6,475 nucleotides of DNA from Enterovirga sp. (GTDB lineage Bacteria > Pseudomonadota > Alphaproteobacteria > Rhizobiales > Beijerinckiaceae): the NCBI GenBank assembly GCA_028290385.1, contig JAQGJZ010000334.1, forward strand, positions 1 to 6,475, in the 5' to 3' direction. Below the pieces are notes generated by a model that was given only the letters and a program-made list of their open reading frames with translations, searched no databases and was not told the origin of the DNA. Every line of letters starts with the position of its first letter. Position 1 is the stretch's first letter. Both the position numbers and the translations under genes were made by a program. Shown in pieces: positions 1 through 6,475 of this stretch.

Positions 1-13
1 GATAGGAGCTTTC

Positions 14-60
14 CCTGATTCCGGACGGAGCGGCGCGACGATCCGGAACCCATCATCAGG
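14..60. repeat. Interrupted inverted repeat (possible hairpin) at left edge
   Basis: CCTGA (14-18) pairs with TCAGG (56-60), and TTCCGGA (19-25) pairs with TCCGGAA (42-48). A six-base bulge (49-55 region) and a 16-base loop separate the arms. The element lies beyond the dctP-like gene and could be a 3' processing or termination structure, possibly for transcription from either side. No T-run follows on either strand, so a classical intrinsic terminator is not supported. The folding is read by eye only. Confidence 0.3.
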
Positions 61-80
61 CGCCGCAGCCCGGACGTGGC

Positions 81-108
81 TTCCGGGGTCGCCTGGGGCG
101 CCCCGGAA
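81..108 (-). terminator. Hairpin just downstream of the TRAP binding-protein gene
   Basis: TTCCGGGG (81-88) and CCCCGGAA (101-108) form a perfect 8-bp inverted repeat around a 12-base loop, beginning 11 bases past the stop codon of the minus-strand dctP-like gene. Position and GC-rich stem fit a transcription end or an mRNA-stabilising 3' hairpin. There is no U-tract after the stem in the minus direction, so termination is only a possibility. A self-complementary GGGGCGCCCC (95-104) offers an alternative fold. Confidence 0.35.
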
Positions 109-119
109 TGGCGTCGAGA

Positions 120-1124
120 TTAGTTCGTGGCGGCCTTTGTCTCGCGCTGGAATTCCTCCAGCACGTCCTTGCCCACGCGCGACGACATGTCGGAATAGAC
201 TGGCTCCAGCGCCTTGCGCCAAGCGGCCTTCTGCTCGGGCGTGAGCGTGATGAACTCGATCCGGCCGGACTTCTTCATCTCGGCGAGAGCTTCGTCATTC
301 TCCTTCTGGGAGATGTCGTTGGCGAAGGCCGTGGCCTCGGTCATGGCCTTTTCGAGCTGTTCGCGCACGTCCGTCGGCAGCCCATCCCAGAACTTCTTGT
401 TGGCGATGACGGCGTAGCCGATATAGCCGTGGTCAGAGAGGGTCGCGTATTTCTGCACCTCGTGGTGCTTCTGCGTGAACATGTTGGACGGCGTGTTCTC
501 CGAGCCGTCGACCACCCCCGTCTGCATCCCCTGGTAGACCTCCGAGAAGGCCATCACCTGCGGGATCGCGCCTAGCGCCCTGAACTGTGCCTCGAGCACC
601 TTCGATGACTGGATGCGCATCTTCAGGCCGCGGAAATCCGCCGGCTCCCGGAGCGGCTTGTTCGCGCTCATGACCTTGAAGCCGTTGTCCCAGTAGGCGA
701 GCCCGACGATACCCTTGGATTCGAGCTTCTGGAACAGGCGCTTGCCCAGCGCCCCGTCGGTCACGCGCCGCAGGGCAGCCTTGTCGGGCAGGATGAAGGG
801 CAGGTCGAAGACCTCGAACTCGCGGGCACCGAGCGGGCCGAATTTCGCCAAGGACGGAGCCAGCATCTGGACGGCGCCGAGTTGCAGCGCGTCGACCTCC
901 TCCTTGTCCTTGTAGAGCTGGGAGTTGGGGTAGACCCCAACCTTGACCCGCCCATTGGTGTATTTCTCGGCCAGCTCCTTGAACTTGTCCGAGCCCTTCC
1001 CCTTCGGGGTGTCGGGCGCCACCACGTGGCTGAACTTGATGACAATGGGGTTCTGGGCAAGTGCCACGCCGCTGCACGCGGCGAGCATCGCGGCCGACAG
1101 CACGGCCCGTCTCAGGATGTTCAT
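120..1124 (-). CDS. dctP: TRAP transporter periplasmic substrate-binding protein, DctP type
   Basis: This 334-residue protein is the extracytoplasmic solute receptor of a tripartite ATP-independent (TRAP) transporter, which captures an organic acid in the periplasm and hands it to DctQM membrane partners. Residues 1-23 form a signal peptide (basic MNILRR, hydrophobic core, ALA before Q24). The mature start 'IVIKFSHVVAPDTPKGKG' is typical of the family. The substrate-binding signature is clear: GLKMRIQSS (166-174) with the conserved Arg170 expected to bind the substrate carboxylate, MAFSEVYQGMQTGVVDGSEN (191-210), and HGYIGYAVI (232-240). The length is normal for the family. The motifs are closest to C4-dicarboxylate receptors (succinate, fumarate, malate), but ligands vary widely, so the substrate is unproven. 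The ATG at 1124 has a strong ribosome binding site. It follows the hydratase gene by 79 bp on the same strand. DctQ and DctM are not in the window; they may lie beyond the left edge or elsewhere. Confidence 0.93.
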   Translation of the reverse strand: MNILRRAVLSAAMLAACSGVALAQNPIVIKFSHVVAPDTPKGKGSDKFKELAEKYTNGRVKVGVYPNSQLYKDKEEVDALQLGAVQMLAPSLAKFGPLGAREFEVFDLPFILPDKAALRRVTDGALGKRLFQKLESKGIVGLAYWDNGFKVMSANKPLREPADFRGLKMRIQSSKVLEAQFRALGAIPQVMAFSEVYQGMQTGVVDGSENTPSNMFTQKHHEVQKYATLSDHGYIGYAVIANKKFWDGLPTDVREQLEKAMTEATAFANDISQKENDEALAEMKKSGRIEFITLTPEQKAAWRKALEPVYSDMSSRVGKDVLEEFQRETKAATN

Positions 1125-1129
1125 GGCGA

Positions 1130-1138
1130 CCTTCCTCC
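1130..1138 (-). promoter_or_regulatory. Strong ribosome binding site of the dctP-like gene
   Basis: On the minus strand GGAGGAAGG ends five bases before the ATG at 1124, with the GGAGG core nine bases from it. This is the best Shine-Dalgarno sequence in the window. It sits at the end of a purine-rich stretch (about 1130-1162) that is unusually A-rich for this DNA. It fixes the start codon and suggests a high translation rate, as expected for an abundant periplasmic binding protein. Confidence 0.75.
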
Positions 1139-1203
1139 GACGTTTTCTTATCCTTTCTTCTTCGGAGCTTCGGGGCCGCTAGGCAATTGCACCATAGGCC
1201 CAT

Positions 1204-2061
1204 TCATGCGGCCGTGGCGGTGCCCTCCATGCAGGTGCGGCCCTGGGCATCCTGCGTCCAGCACCGGATCGAACCGTCCGGCTGGTGTCGTCCGAGAACC
1301 CGAAACGTCGTGGGCGCAAACATCGGCGCCAGACCCCGGTATTCGAAGACCCGCGGCGTCGCTCCTCCGAGGATGGCGGCTAGGTTGAACAGCAGCGTCG
1401 CTTGGAGCGGCCCGTGGATCACGAGCCCCGGATACCCCTCGACCCGCGTCCCGTAGGGTTCGTCATAATGGATCCGGTGGCCGTTGAATGTCATGGCCGA
1501 GTAGCGGAACAGGAGGGTCGGCGTCGCCTCGACGTCCCAGGCAAGGTCCGCCTGCACGGGCTCGGAGAGGGCCGGCGCGGCCTGGACCTGGCCGGCTGCC
1601 GAGGGCGGCGGCGGGTCGCGGTAGACGATGTCATGCCGCTCGGTGATGACGATGCCGTCCGAACCGGCATAGCCGTGGCGCACCGTCACGAAGCAGAGCG
1701 CACCGGAGCGGCCCTCCTTGAGGGTGACATCCTCGATCGCCGAGGCGCGAACAACCGTTTCGCCGATCTTGAGAGCGCCCTTCGTCTCGATCCAGCCGCC
1801 GGCCCACATGCGGCGGGGCAGGGGCACGGGCGGCAAGAAGCCGCCGCGCGCCGGGTGGCCGTCCGGGCCGAGCCCGTCCTGCGGCGCGATCGGCGGCGTG
1901 AGGCACCAGTTCAGCGCAAGCGGAGCATCGCCGTTCGCCACCGGCGCGAGGTGCGGCGCCAGCGTCGCCCGATATTCGGCGACGAGGCGCGGCGTGATGA
2001 TGTCCTCCGCCGTTTCCGTTCGGCCGATCCAGGTGCGCAGGTGATCGATGTCGATGGCCAT
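1204..2061 (-). CDS. HTD2/MaoC-family hydratase (FAS1-like dehydratase; mesaconyl/itaconyl-CoA hydratase-like)
   Basis: This 285-residue double-hotdog protein probably adds water to an alpha,beta-unsaturated acyl-CoA in the cytoplasm. The N-terminal half (about 1-150) is a degenerate MaoC/FAS1-like dehydratase domain containing LPRRMWAGG (81-89). The C-terminal half carries the active site, FRYSAMTFNGHRIHYD (185-200), followed by GLVIHGPLQATLL (212-224) and YRGLAPMF (241-248). His198 aligns with the catalytic His of R-specific enoyl-CoA hydratases, while their Asp position is Asn193 here. This pattern is characteristic of the HTD2 branch that includes mesaconyl-C4-CoA hydratase and itaconyl-CoA hydratase, and the length of about 280 matches. 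The ATG at 2061 starts 10 bp after the acyl-CoA dehydrogenase stop. Its likely ribosome binding site (GAGG) overlaps that stop, suggesting translational coupling. The family call is firm; the exact acyl-CoA substrate is inference. Confidence 0.9.
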   Translation of the reverse strand: MAIDIDHLRTWIGRTETAEDIITPRLVAEYRATLAPHLAPVANGDAPLALNWCLTPPIAPQDGLGPDGHPARGGFLPPVPLPRRMWAGGWIETKGALKIGETVVRASAIEDVTLKEGRSGALCFVTVRHGYAGSDGIVITERHDIVYRDPPPPSAAGQVQAAPALSEPVQADLAWDVEATPTLLFRYSAMTFNGHRIHYDEPYGTRVEGYPGLVIHGPLQATLLFNLAAILGGATPRVFEYRGLAPMFAPTTFRVLGRHQPDGSIRCWTQDAQGRTCMEGTATAA

Positions 2062-2071
2062 CGGCTCGGCC

Positions 2072-3229
2072 TCAATAGGAGCGCGGCAACCCGAGCACGT
2101 GCTCGGCGAGGTAGGCGAGGATCAGGTTCGTGGAGATCGGCGCCACCTGGTAGAGGCGGGTCTCGCGGAACTTGCGCTCGACGTCGTATTCCTCGGCGAA
2201 ACCAAACCCGCCATGCGTCTGGATCGCGGCATTCGCGGCCTCGAAGGAAGCGTCCGCGGCCAACATCTTGGCCATGTTCGCCTCGGCACCCGGGTTCTGC
2301 CCGGCCTCGTAGAGGCGCAGTGCCTCGCTCACCATCAGCTCGGCCGCACGCATGTTCGCATAGGCCTTCGCGATCGGGAACTGGACGCCCTGGTTCTGGC
2401 CGATCGGCCGGCCGAACACGATGCGCTCGCGCGCATAGCCAACCGCCTTCTCGATGAACCATTTGGCGTCGCCGACGCATTCCGCCGCGATCAGGATACG
2501 CTCGGCGTTCATGCCGGACAGGATGTAGCGGAAGCCGCGCCCCTCCTCGCCGATCAGATTCTCGGCCGGCACGCGCAGGTCATCGAAGAAGACCTCGGTC
2601 GTGGCATGGTTCATCATCGTTCGGATCGGCCGGATGGTGAGGCCGTTGCCGCGCGCTTCGCGCATGTCGACGAGCAGCACGGACAGACCGTCCGTGCGCT
2701 TGCCCACCTGGTCCAGCGGCGTCGTGCGGGCAAGCAAGAGCATCAGGTCGGAGTGCTCGGCCCGGCTGGTCCAGATCTTTTGCCCGTTGACCACAAAGTG
2801 GTCGCCGTCCCGGCGGGCCACCGTCTTGAGCGAGGAGGTGTCCGTCCCGCTGGTCGGCTCGGTCACGCCGAATGCTTGGAGCCGAAGCCGGCCCGCTGCG
2901 ATCTCGGGCAGGTACTTGCGCTTCTGCTCCTCCGAGCCGTGCCGCAGCACTGTCCCCATCGTGTACATCTGGGCGTGGCAGGCCCCGCCATTGCAGCCGG
3001 CGCGCTGTACCTCCTCGAGGATCGCGGCCGCGGCGGACAGGGGCAGGCCCGAGCCGCCGTATTCCTCCGGGATCAGGACGGCGAGATACCCGTCCTGCGT
3101 CAGCGCCTCGACGAACTCAGCCGGGTACGTCATGTCGCGATCGAGCGCGCGCCAGTATTCGCCCGGAAAGCGCTCGCACAGCTTGCGGACCGCCTCGCGG
3201 ATCTCGGGGTAGTTGCCGTCCTCGTGCAT
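2072..3229 (-). CDS. Acyl-CoA dehydrogenase (FAD-dependent)
   Basis: This 385-residue cytoplasmic flavoenzyme should introduce a 2,3 double bond into an acyl-CoA and pass electrons to electron-transfer flavoprotein. The usual three-part fold is recognisable: a helical N-terminal domain (about 1-115, with GYLAVLIPEEYGGSGLP at 47-63), a beta domain with FGVTEPTSGTD (120-130) and VVNGQKIWTSRAEHSD (146-161) for FAD and substrate binding, and a C-terminal helical domain with ARERIVFGRPIGQNQGVQ (266-283) and IQTHGGFGFAEEYDVERKFR (336-355). Length is typical. The C-terminal segment reads LYQVAPISTNLIL (359-371) rather than the usual YEGTxxIQ, so the catalytic Glu of the MCAD type is absent. Glu243 in NAERILIAAE is placed like the catalytic Glu of isovaleryl- and long-chain acyl-CoA dehydrogenases. 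The gene lies 12 bp after the ligase and 10 bp before the hydratase. The ribosome binding site is weak (ACGAGAA). The substrate is unknown. Confidence 0.95.
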   Translation of the reverse strand: MHEDGNYPEIREAVRKLCERFPGEYWRALDRDMTYPAEFVEALTQDGYLAVLIPEEYGGSGLPLSAAAAILEEVQRAGCNGGACHAQMYTMGTVLRHGSEEQKRKYLPEIAAGRLRLQAFGVTEPTSGTDTSSLKTVARRDGDHFVVNGQKIWTSRAEHSDLMLLLARTTPLDQVGKRTDGLSVLLVDMREARGNGLTIRPIRTMMNHATTEVFFDDLRVPAENLIGEEGRGFRYILSGMNAERILIAAECVGDAKWFIEKAVGYARERIVFGRPIGQNQGVQFPIAKAYANMRAAELMVSEALRLYEAGQNPGAEANMAKMLAADASFEAANAAIQTHGGFGFAEEYDVERKFRETRLYQVAPISTNLILAYLAEHVLGLPRSY

Positions 3230-3241
3230 GCTGTTCTCGTG

Positions 3242-4825
3242 CTATGCCAGCCGCCGCCCGGCCGCAGGCGCGAGCCGTTTACGCTGGATCTTGCCGTTCG
3301 GCGTCCGGGGTAGGGCGTCGACGAGCAGGTACTCCCGGGGTTGCTTGTAGGCCGCGAGGCGGCTTGCGCAATGGGCCTCGAGTTCGGCCCTGCTGGCCGC
3401 GACCCCAGGCTCGGCGACGATGAAGGCTGCGATCACCCGAAGGTCCTCGCGTACCGCAACTTCCGTGACGGCGACCTCGTGCACGGCCGGATGCTGGATC
3501 AGAACGCCCTCGACCTCGCTCGGCGAGACGCGGTAGCCGAACGCGTTCATCACGTCGTCGGCGCGGCCGTGGAACCAGAGATAGCCGTCCTCGTCGAACT
3601 CGGCGACGTCGCCCCCGGTGAACCATTCGCCTCGGAACACGGCCGCTTCTTCTTCCGGGCGGTTCCAATACCCCAGCATCATGCCGGGATCGGAACGGTG
3701 CACGGCCAGGAGCCCCGTCTCGCCGGGCGGAACCGGCATCGGCTCGCCCTCCAGCGGAAGGATTGCGACCCGGCGCCCGGGCTGCGGTCTTCCAGGCGAG
3801 CCGGCTTTCACCGGGACGGTCGGCCCAGACGAGACATAGGTCGAGATCTCGCTCATCCCGAGGGCCTCGTAGAGCGGCTTGCCGGTCGCTCGCTGCCACT
3901 CGGATAACAGAGTGGCCGACAGGGCCTCGCCCGCCGTGATGCCATGGCGGAGGCTGGACAGGTCGTGTCCGCCCGGCTCGGCGTATTTGAGCATCTGGCG
4001 GAAGACGCTCGGCACCGCGGCGAACAGCGTGGCGCGCTCCTCGGCGATCAGCCGGAGCCAGACGGCCGGGTCCCGCGGGCCATTGTAGAGGATCGTGGTC
4101 GCGCCCCGCGCCCAGGGATCCATGATCCCGACCCCGAGCGTGTAGGTCCAGTTCATCGTCCCGGCATGCAGGACGACATCGCTCTCGCCCACTCCGAGCC
4201 AGTTGTCGTGCATCGGGCGCCGACCCCAGACCGCCCGGTGCGCGTGCAGGACGCCCTTCGGCCGGCTCGTCGTGCCCGAGGTGTAGATCAGATAGGCCGG
4301 GTCATCCGCGGCCGTATCGGCGTAGGCCGGGAGCGGCTCGGTTTGGAGCATCCGCGCGACATCACCCGGGCCGAGGATGATGCGCTCGCGAGCATGATCC
4401 GGCTCGATCGCCTGCGCGGCGCCGAGCACGACGACCGCCGCATCCGAATCCTCAAGCAGGAAGGATGCCTCGGCTCCCGTGAGCTGGGGTGAGGAGGGCA
4501 TCGCGATGAACCCGGCCGCGAGGGCGGCGAAATACACGAGCAGGTAGCCGGGCTCGTTGCCCATCCGGATCATGATCCGCGATCGCGGCGGCAGACCGAG
4601 TGCGACGAAGCCGGCCGCCAGAGCCCGGACCGAGCGGTCGATCTCGGCAAAGGTGAAGCGCTCGCGGCGGCCGCCTTCGCCGACCAGGACGAGCGCGGTC
4701 TTGTCGCCGCGGGTGGCGGCGTTCGCCGCCAGCAGATGGCGCGCGGCGTTGAAGCGCTCGGGGACGGGGTCTACGGGGCTGCCGGGCTGCACGTGGGATC
4801 TCGCGGGCTCTCCCGCCCGTAGCAT
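3242..4825 (-). CDS. AMP-forming acyl-CoA synthetase / carboxylate-CoA ligase
   Basis: This 527-residue member of the ANL superfamily should activate a carboxylic acid with ATP to an acyl-adenylate and then to the CoA thioester. The diagnostic motifs appear in order: the P-loop [11 protein letters not shown] (181-191), [10 protein letters not shown] (319-328), WFTGGD (401-406), the hinge and CoA-binding stretch [20 protein letters not shown] (420-439), and [10 protein letters not shown] (506-515) with the adenylation Lys512. Length and style fit the medium-chain acyl-CoA or benzoate-CoA ligase branch; the acyl specificity cannot be deduced. It is the first gene of the cluster and should supply the CoA ester used by the dehydrogenase and hydratase. 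The ATG at 4825 has only a poor ribosome binding site. A GTG at 4792 (residue 12), preceded by GGGAGAG, is an alternative start that would lose no domain. Confidence 0.93.
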   Translation of the reverse strand: MLRAGEPARSHVQPGSPVDPVPERFNAARHLLAANAATRGDKTALVLVGEGGRRERFTFAEIDRSVRALAAGFVALGLPPRSRIMIRMGNEPGYLLVYFAALAAGFIAMPSSPQLTGAEASFLLEDSDAAVVVLGAAQAIEPDHARERIILGPGDVARMLQTEPLPAYADTAADDPAYLIYTSGTTSRPKGVLHAHRAVWGRRPMHDNWLGVGESDVVLHAGTMNWTYTLGVGIMDPWARGATTILYNGPRDPAVWLRLIAEERATLFAAVPSVFRQMLKYAEPGGHDLSSLRHGITAGEALSATLLSEWQRATGKPLYEALGMSEISTYVSSGPTVPVKAGSPGRPQPGRRVAILPLEGEPMPVPPGETGLLAVHRSDPGMMLGYWNRPEEEAAVFRGEWFTGGDVAEFDEDGYLWFHGRADDVMNAFGYRVSPSEVEGVLIQHPAVHEVAVTEVAVREDLRVIAAFIVAEPGVAASRAELEAHCASRLAAYKQPREYLLVDALPRTPNGKIQRKRLAPAAGRRLA

Positions 4826-4843
4826 CTACCACCGGGCGAGAAA

Positions 4844-4873
4844 ACGATCTCCGCCGCACACGGACAGGATCAA
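4844..4873 (-). promoter_or_regulatory. Weak candidate promoter for the ligase operon
   Basis: On the minus strand TTGATC (4873-4868), preceded by C, resembles an alphaproteobacterial -35 box (CTTGAC). After 18 bases GATCGT (4849-4844) is a poor -10 match. Transcription would begin about 12 bases upstream of the ATG at 4825. The position is sensible but the -10 is weak, so this is tentative. Confidence 0.22.
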
Positions 4874-4882
4874 GGCATATGC

Positions 4883-4925
4883 GGATCCGGCGCTCCTTGG
4901 ATCCTCGGATCCTCCGACCTCGGAT
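4883..4925. repeat. Cluster of short direct and inverted repeats in the divergent intergenic region
   Basis: GGATCC occurs three times (4883-4888, 4899-4904, 4907-4912). The last two belong to a tandem GGATCCTC pair (4899-4914). CCTCGGAT occurs at 4903-4910 and again at 4918-4925, a 15-base period. TCGGA (4905-4909) and TCCGA (4913-4917) form a small inverted repeat. Such iterated motifs between divergent genes could be binding sites for a regulator of the catabolic cluster, or simple replication slippage. No known operator is recognised. Confidence 0.5.
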
Positions 4926-5007
4926 GCGCTTGTGCTCACGGCCGGATTCCGTCAGGACGACAGGGTGGCGGCCTGCGCCGGCGGGACTGCGAACCTATCT
5001 TAGCCTC

Positions 5008-6475
5008 ATGATCAATCTCAGCTTCCCCGACGGTGCACGCCGCGAGTTTCCGGAGGGCGCGACCGGCGCCGAAGTCGCTGGCGCGATCTCGAAATCGCTC
5101 GCCAAGCGGGCCTATGCGGTCAAGGTGGATGGCAGCGTCCGCGACCTGTCCGCGCCCATCCCCGACAACTCCACGGTCGAGATCCTCAGCCGCGAGGCGC
5201 CGGAATCACTGGAGCTGATCCGGCACGACGCCGCGCACGTTATGGCAGAGGCCGTGCAGGAGCTTTTTCCCGGCACGCAGGTCACGATCGGGCCCGTGAT
5301 CGAGAACGGCTTCTACTACGATTTCGCTCGTGACGAGCCGTTCCACCCGGAGGACCTCGAGCGGATCGAAGCCAAGATGCGGGAGATCATCGCCCGCAAC
5401 GAGCCGATCACGTGCGAGGTCTGGTCGCGCGAGGACGCGAAGGCGTTTTTCGCTGCGAAGGGAGAGACTTACAAGCTTGAGCTCATCGACGCCATCAAGT
5501 CCGATGAGCCCCTGCGCATCTACAAGCAGGGCGGGTGGCTCGATCTCTGCCGCGGTCCGCACGGCGCATCGACGGGCGGCATCGGCGCCGGGTTCAAGCT
5601 CCTGAAGCTGGCGGGCGCCTATTGGCGCGGCGACTCGAACAATCCCATGCTGCAGCGGATCTACGGGACCGCCTGGGCGAGCGAGGCGGACCTCAAGGCC
5701 TACCTCCACCAGTTGGAAGAGGCCGAGCGCCGGGACCATCGCCGTCTCGGCCGCGAGATGGACCTGTTCCACTTCCAGGAGGAAGGGCCTGGGGTCGTGT
5801 TCTGGCACCCGAAGGGCTGGACCCTGTTCCAGTGCCTCGTCGCGTACATGCGCCGACGGTTGGGCAAGCTCGGCTACCAGGAGGTGAACGCCCCCCAGCT
5901 TCTCGACACCTCCCTGTGGGAGACCTCGGGGCACTGGGGCTGGTATCGCGACGCCATGTTCCAGGCGACCTCGGCTGGGCCGGATGTCGAGGACAAGCGC
6001 GTCTTCGCCCTGAAGCCGATGAACTGCCCCGGCCACGTTCAGATCTTCAAGCAGGGCGTTAAGTCGTACCGCGATCTACCTGTCAGATATGCGGAATTTG
6101 GCGCGGTTCATCGGTACGAGCCGTCCGGGGCGCTGCACGGGCTGATGCGGGTCCGCGGCTTCACGCAGGATGACGCGCACATCTTCTGCACCGACGCGCA
6201 GATGGCCGAGGAGTGCCTGAAGATCAACGACCTGATCCTCTCGACCTATGCCGATTTCGGCTTCGAGCAGATCGTCGTGAAGCTCTCCACGCGGCCGGAG
6301 AAGCGCGTCGGCTCGGACGAGGTCTGGGACAAGGCGGAAGCCGCGCTGAAGCGCGTGCTGGACGAGCTCACGTCGCGCGGCCTGAAAACCGGCATCAACG
6401 AGGGCGAAGGCGCCTTTTACGGACCGAAGCTCGAATACACCTTGCGCGACGCCATCGGTCGCGAATGGCAGTGCG
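5008..6475 (+). CDS. thrS: Threonyl-tRNA synthetase, 3' end outside the window
   Basis: ThrS attaches threonine to tRNA-Thr in the cytoplasm and clears mischarged Ser-tRNA-Thr. The first 489 codons are present; the Escherichia coli enzyme has 642 residues, so the end of the core and the anticodon-binding domain lie beyond the right edge. Seen in order: a TGS domain (about 1-61); the editing domain with HDAAH (His73, His77) and LCRGPH (Cys181, His185); [20 protein letters not shown]; and the class II core with motif 1 around 280-300 and motif 2 with Arg369. The zinc ligands Cys340 (in MNCPGH) and His391 (in DDAHIF) are visible; the third His is outside. The ATG at 5008 places His73/His77 at exactly the E. 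coli positions, supporting this start. No Shine-Dalgarno sequence precedes it. The reading frame is intact throughout, with no frameshift. Confidence 0.98.
   Translation, partial: MINLSFPDGARREFPEGATGAEVAGAISKSLAKRAYAVKVDGSVRDLSAPIPDNSTVEILSREAPESLELIRHDAAHVMAEAVQELFPGTQVTIGPVIENGFYYDFARDEPFHPEDLERIEAKMREIIARNEPITCEVWSREDAKAFFAAKGETYKLELIDAIKSDEPLRIYKQGGWLDLCRGPHGASTGGIGAGFKLLKLAGAYWRGDSNNPMLQRIYGTAWASEADLKAYLHQLEEAERRDHRRLGREMDLFHFQEEGPGVVFWHPKGWTLFQCLVAYMRRRLGKLGYQEVNAPQLLDTSLWETSGHWGWYRDAMFQATSAGPDVEDKRVFALKPMNCPGHVQIFKQGVKSYRDLPVRYAEFGAVHRYEPSGALHGLMRVRGFTQDDAHIFCTDAQMAEECLKINDLILSTYADFGFEQIVVKLSTRPEKRVGSDEVWDKAEAALKRVLDELTSRGLKTGINEGEGAFYGPKLEYTLRDAIGREWQC

Larger units (their letters stand above)
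4826..5007. promoter_or_regulatory. Divergent intergenic region between the ligase operon and thrS
   Basis: These 182 bp must hold the promoters of both the minus-strand catabolic cluster and plus-strand thrS, since the genes are divergent. No convincing complete sigma-70 promoter was found for thrS. The middle contains clustered short repeats (see the separate entry). No T-box, tRNA-like leader or recognisable riboswitch is visible. A leader peptide is not supported either: the only minus-strand ATG tried (4878) meets a stop after two codons. Confidence 0.5.

Noticed and set aside
1..56. Possible start of a further minus-strand gene (ATG at 56 or 53, open to the edge) or end of a plus-strand gene (TGA at 16-18)
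   Set aside because: Only about 18 codons are visible, without a ribosome binding site, and they overlap an inverted repeat; there is too little sequence to support either.
433..1203. Minus-strand frame of 256 codons overlapping the dctP-like gene
   Set aside because: It is the out-of-register translation of dctP, extremely Arg/Gly-rich, and lacks a ribosome binding site.
1402..2457. Plus-strand open frame of 351 codons across the hydratase and dehydrogenase genes
   Set aside because: Antisense to two well-supported genes, with an Arg/Pro-rich tail typical of a shadow frame.
2048..3313. Long plus-strand open frame of 421 codons opposite the acyl-CoA dehydrogenase
   Set aside because: It lies antisense to a gene with unmistakable family motifs; long antisense frames are expected in GC-rich DNA, and its translation shows no domain.
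4870..4898. Leader-peptide start: AAGGAG followed by ATG (4878) on the minus strand
   Set aside because: The frame stops after two codons and the spacing from AAGGAG is long, so no peptide is encoded.
4883..4912. Triple GGATCC as a cloning or adaptor remnant
   Set aside because: The flanking sequence is continuous in composition and the copies belong to longer natural repeats; nothing vector-like is seen.
4826..5007. T-box or E. coli-type tRNA-mimic operator controlling thrS
   Set aside because: No T-box core or tRNA-like stem-loops could be found, and the apparent leader is too short.
5206..6036. Minus-strand open frame of 276 codons
   Set aside because: It is fully antisense to the intact thrS gene and its low-complexity R/L/V/G-rich translation matches no family.

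Overview
The window is GC-rich (third codon positions are strongly G/C) and looks like a stretch of chromosome from an alphaproteobacterium. The threonyl-tRNA synthetase and the Rhodobacter-like DctP suggest Hyphomicrobiales, possibly Methylobacteriaceae; that taxonomic guess is inference from protein style only. There are five protein genes, no RNA genes, no CRISPR array and no mobile element.

Layout: a four-gene minus-strand cluster fills 120-4825. In transcription order it encodes an AMP-forming acyl-CoA ligase (4825-3242), an acyl-CoA dehydrogenase (3229-2072), an HTD2/MaoC-type enoyl-CoA hydratase (2061-1204) and a TRAP-transporter periplasmic binding protein of the DctP type (1124-120). 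The first three are separated by only 10-12 bp and are almost certainly one operon. The binding protein follows after 79 bp with its own strong ribosome binding site. Two inverted repeats lie beyond it at the left edge. A 182-bp intergenic region (4826-5007) with short iterated sequences separates the cluster from a divergent housekeeping gene, thrS, which starts at 5008 and runs off the right edge.

How the genes fit together: the enzymes make a logical series of carboxylate activation to a CoA thioester, alpha,beta-dehydrogenation, then hydration. The binding protein suggests the substrate is a carboxylate taken up from outside, perhaps a dicarboxylate. The hydratase/dehydrogenase/TRAP combination recalls the itaconate-degradation locus of Pseudomonas aeruginosa (ict-ich-ccl and neighbours), but here a ligase stands in for the CoA-transferase and no lyase is visible. 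The substrate cannot be read from the sequence. thrS is unrelated and essential.

No radically new system is visible. The most interesting point is the unassigned uptake-and-oxidation module and the unusual active-site features of two of its enzymes.
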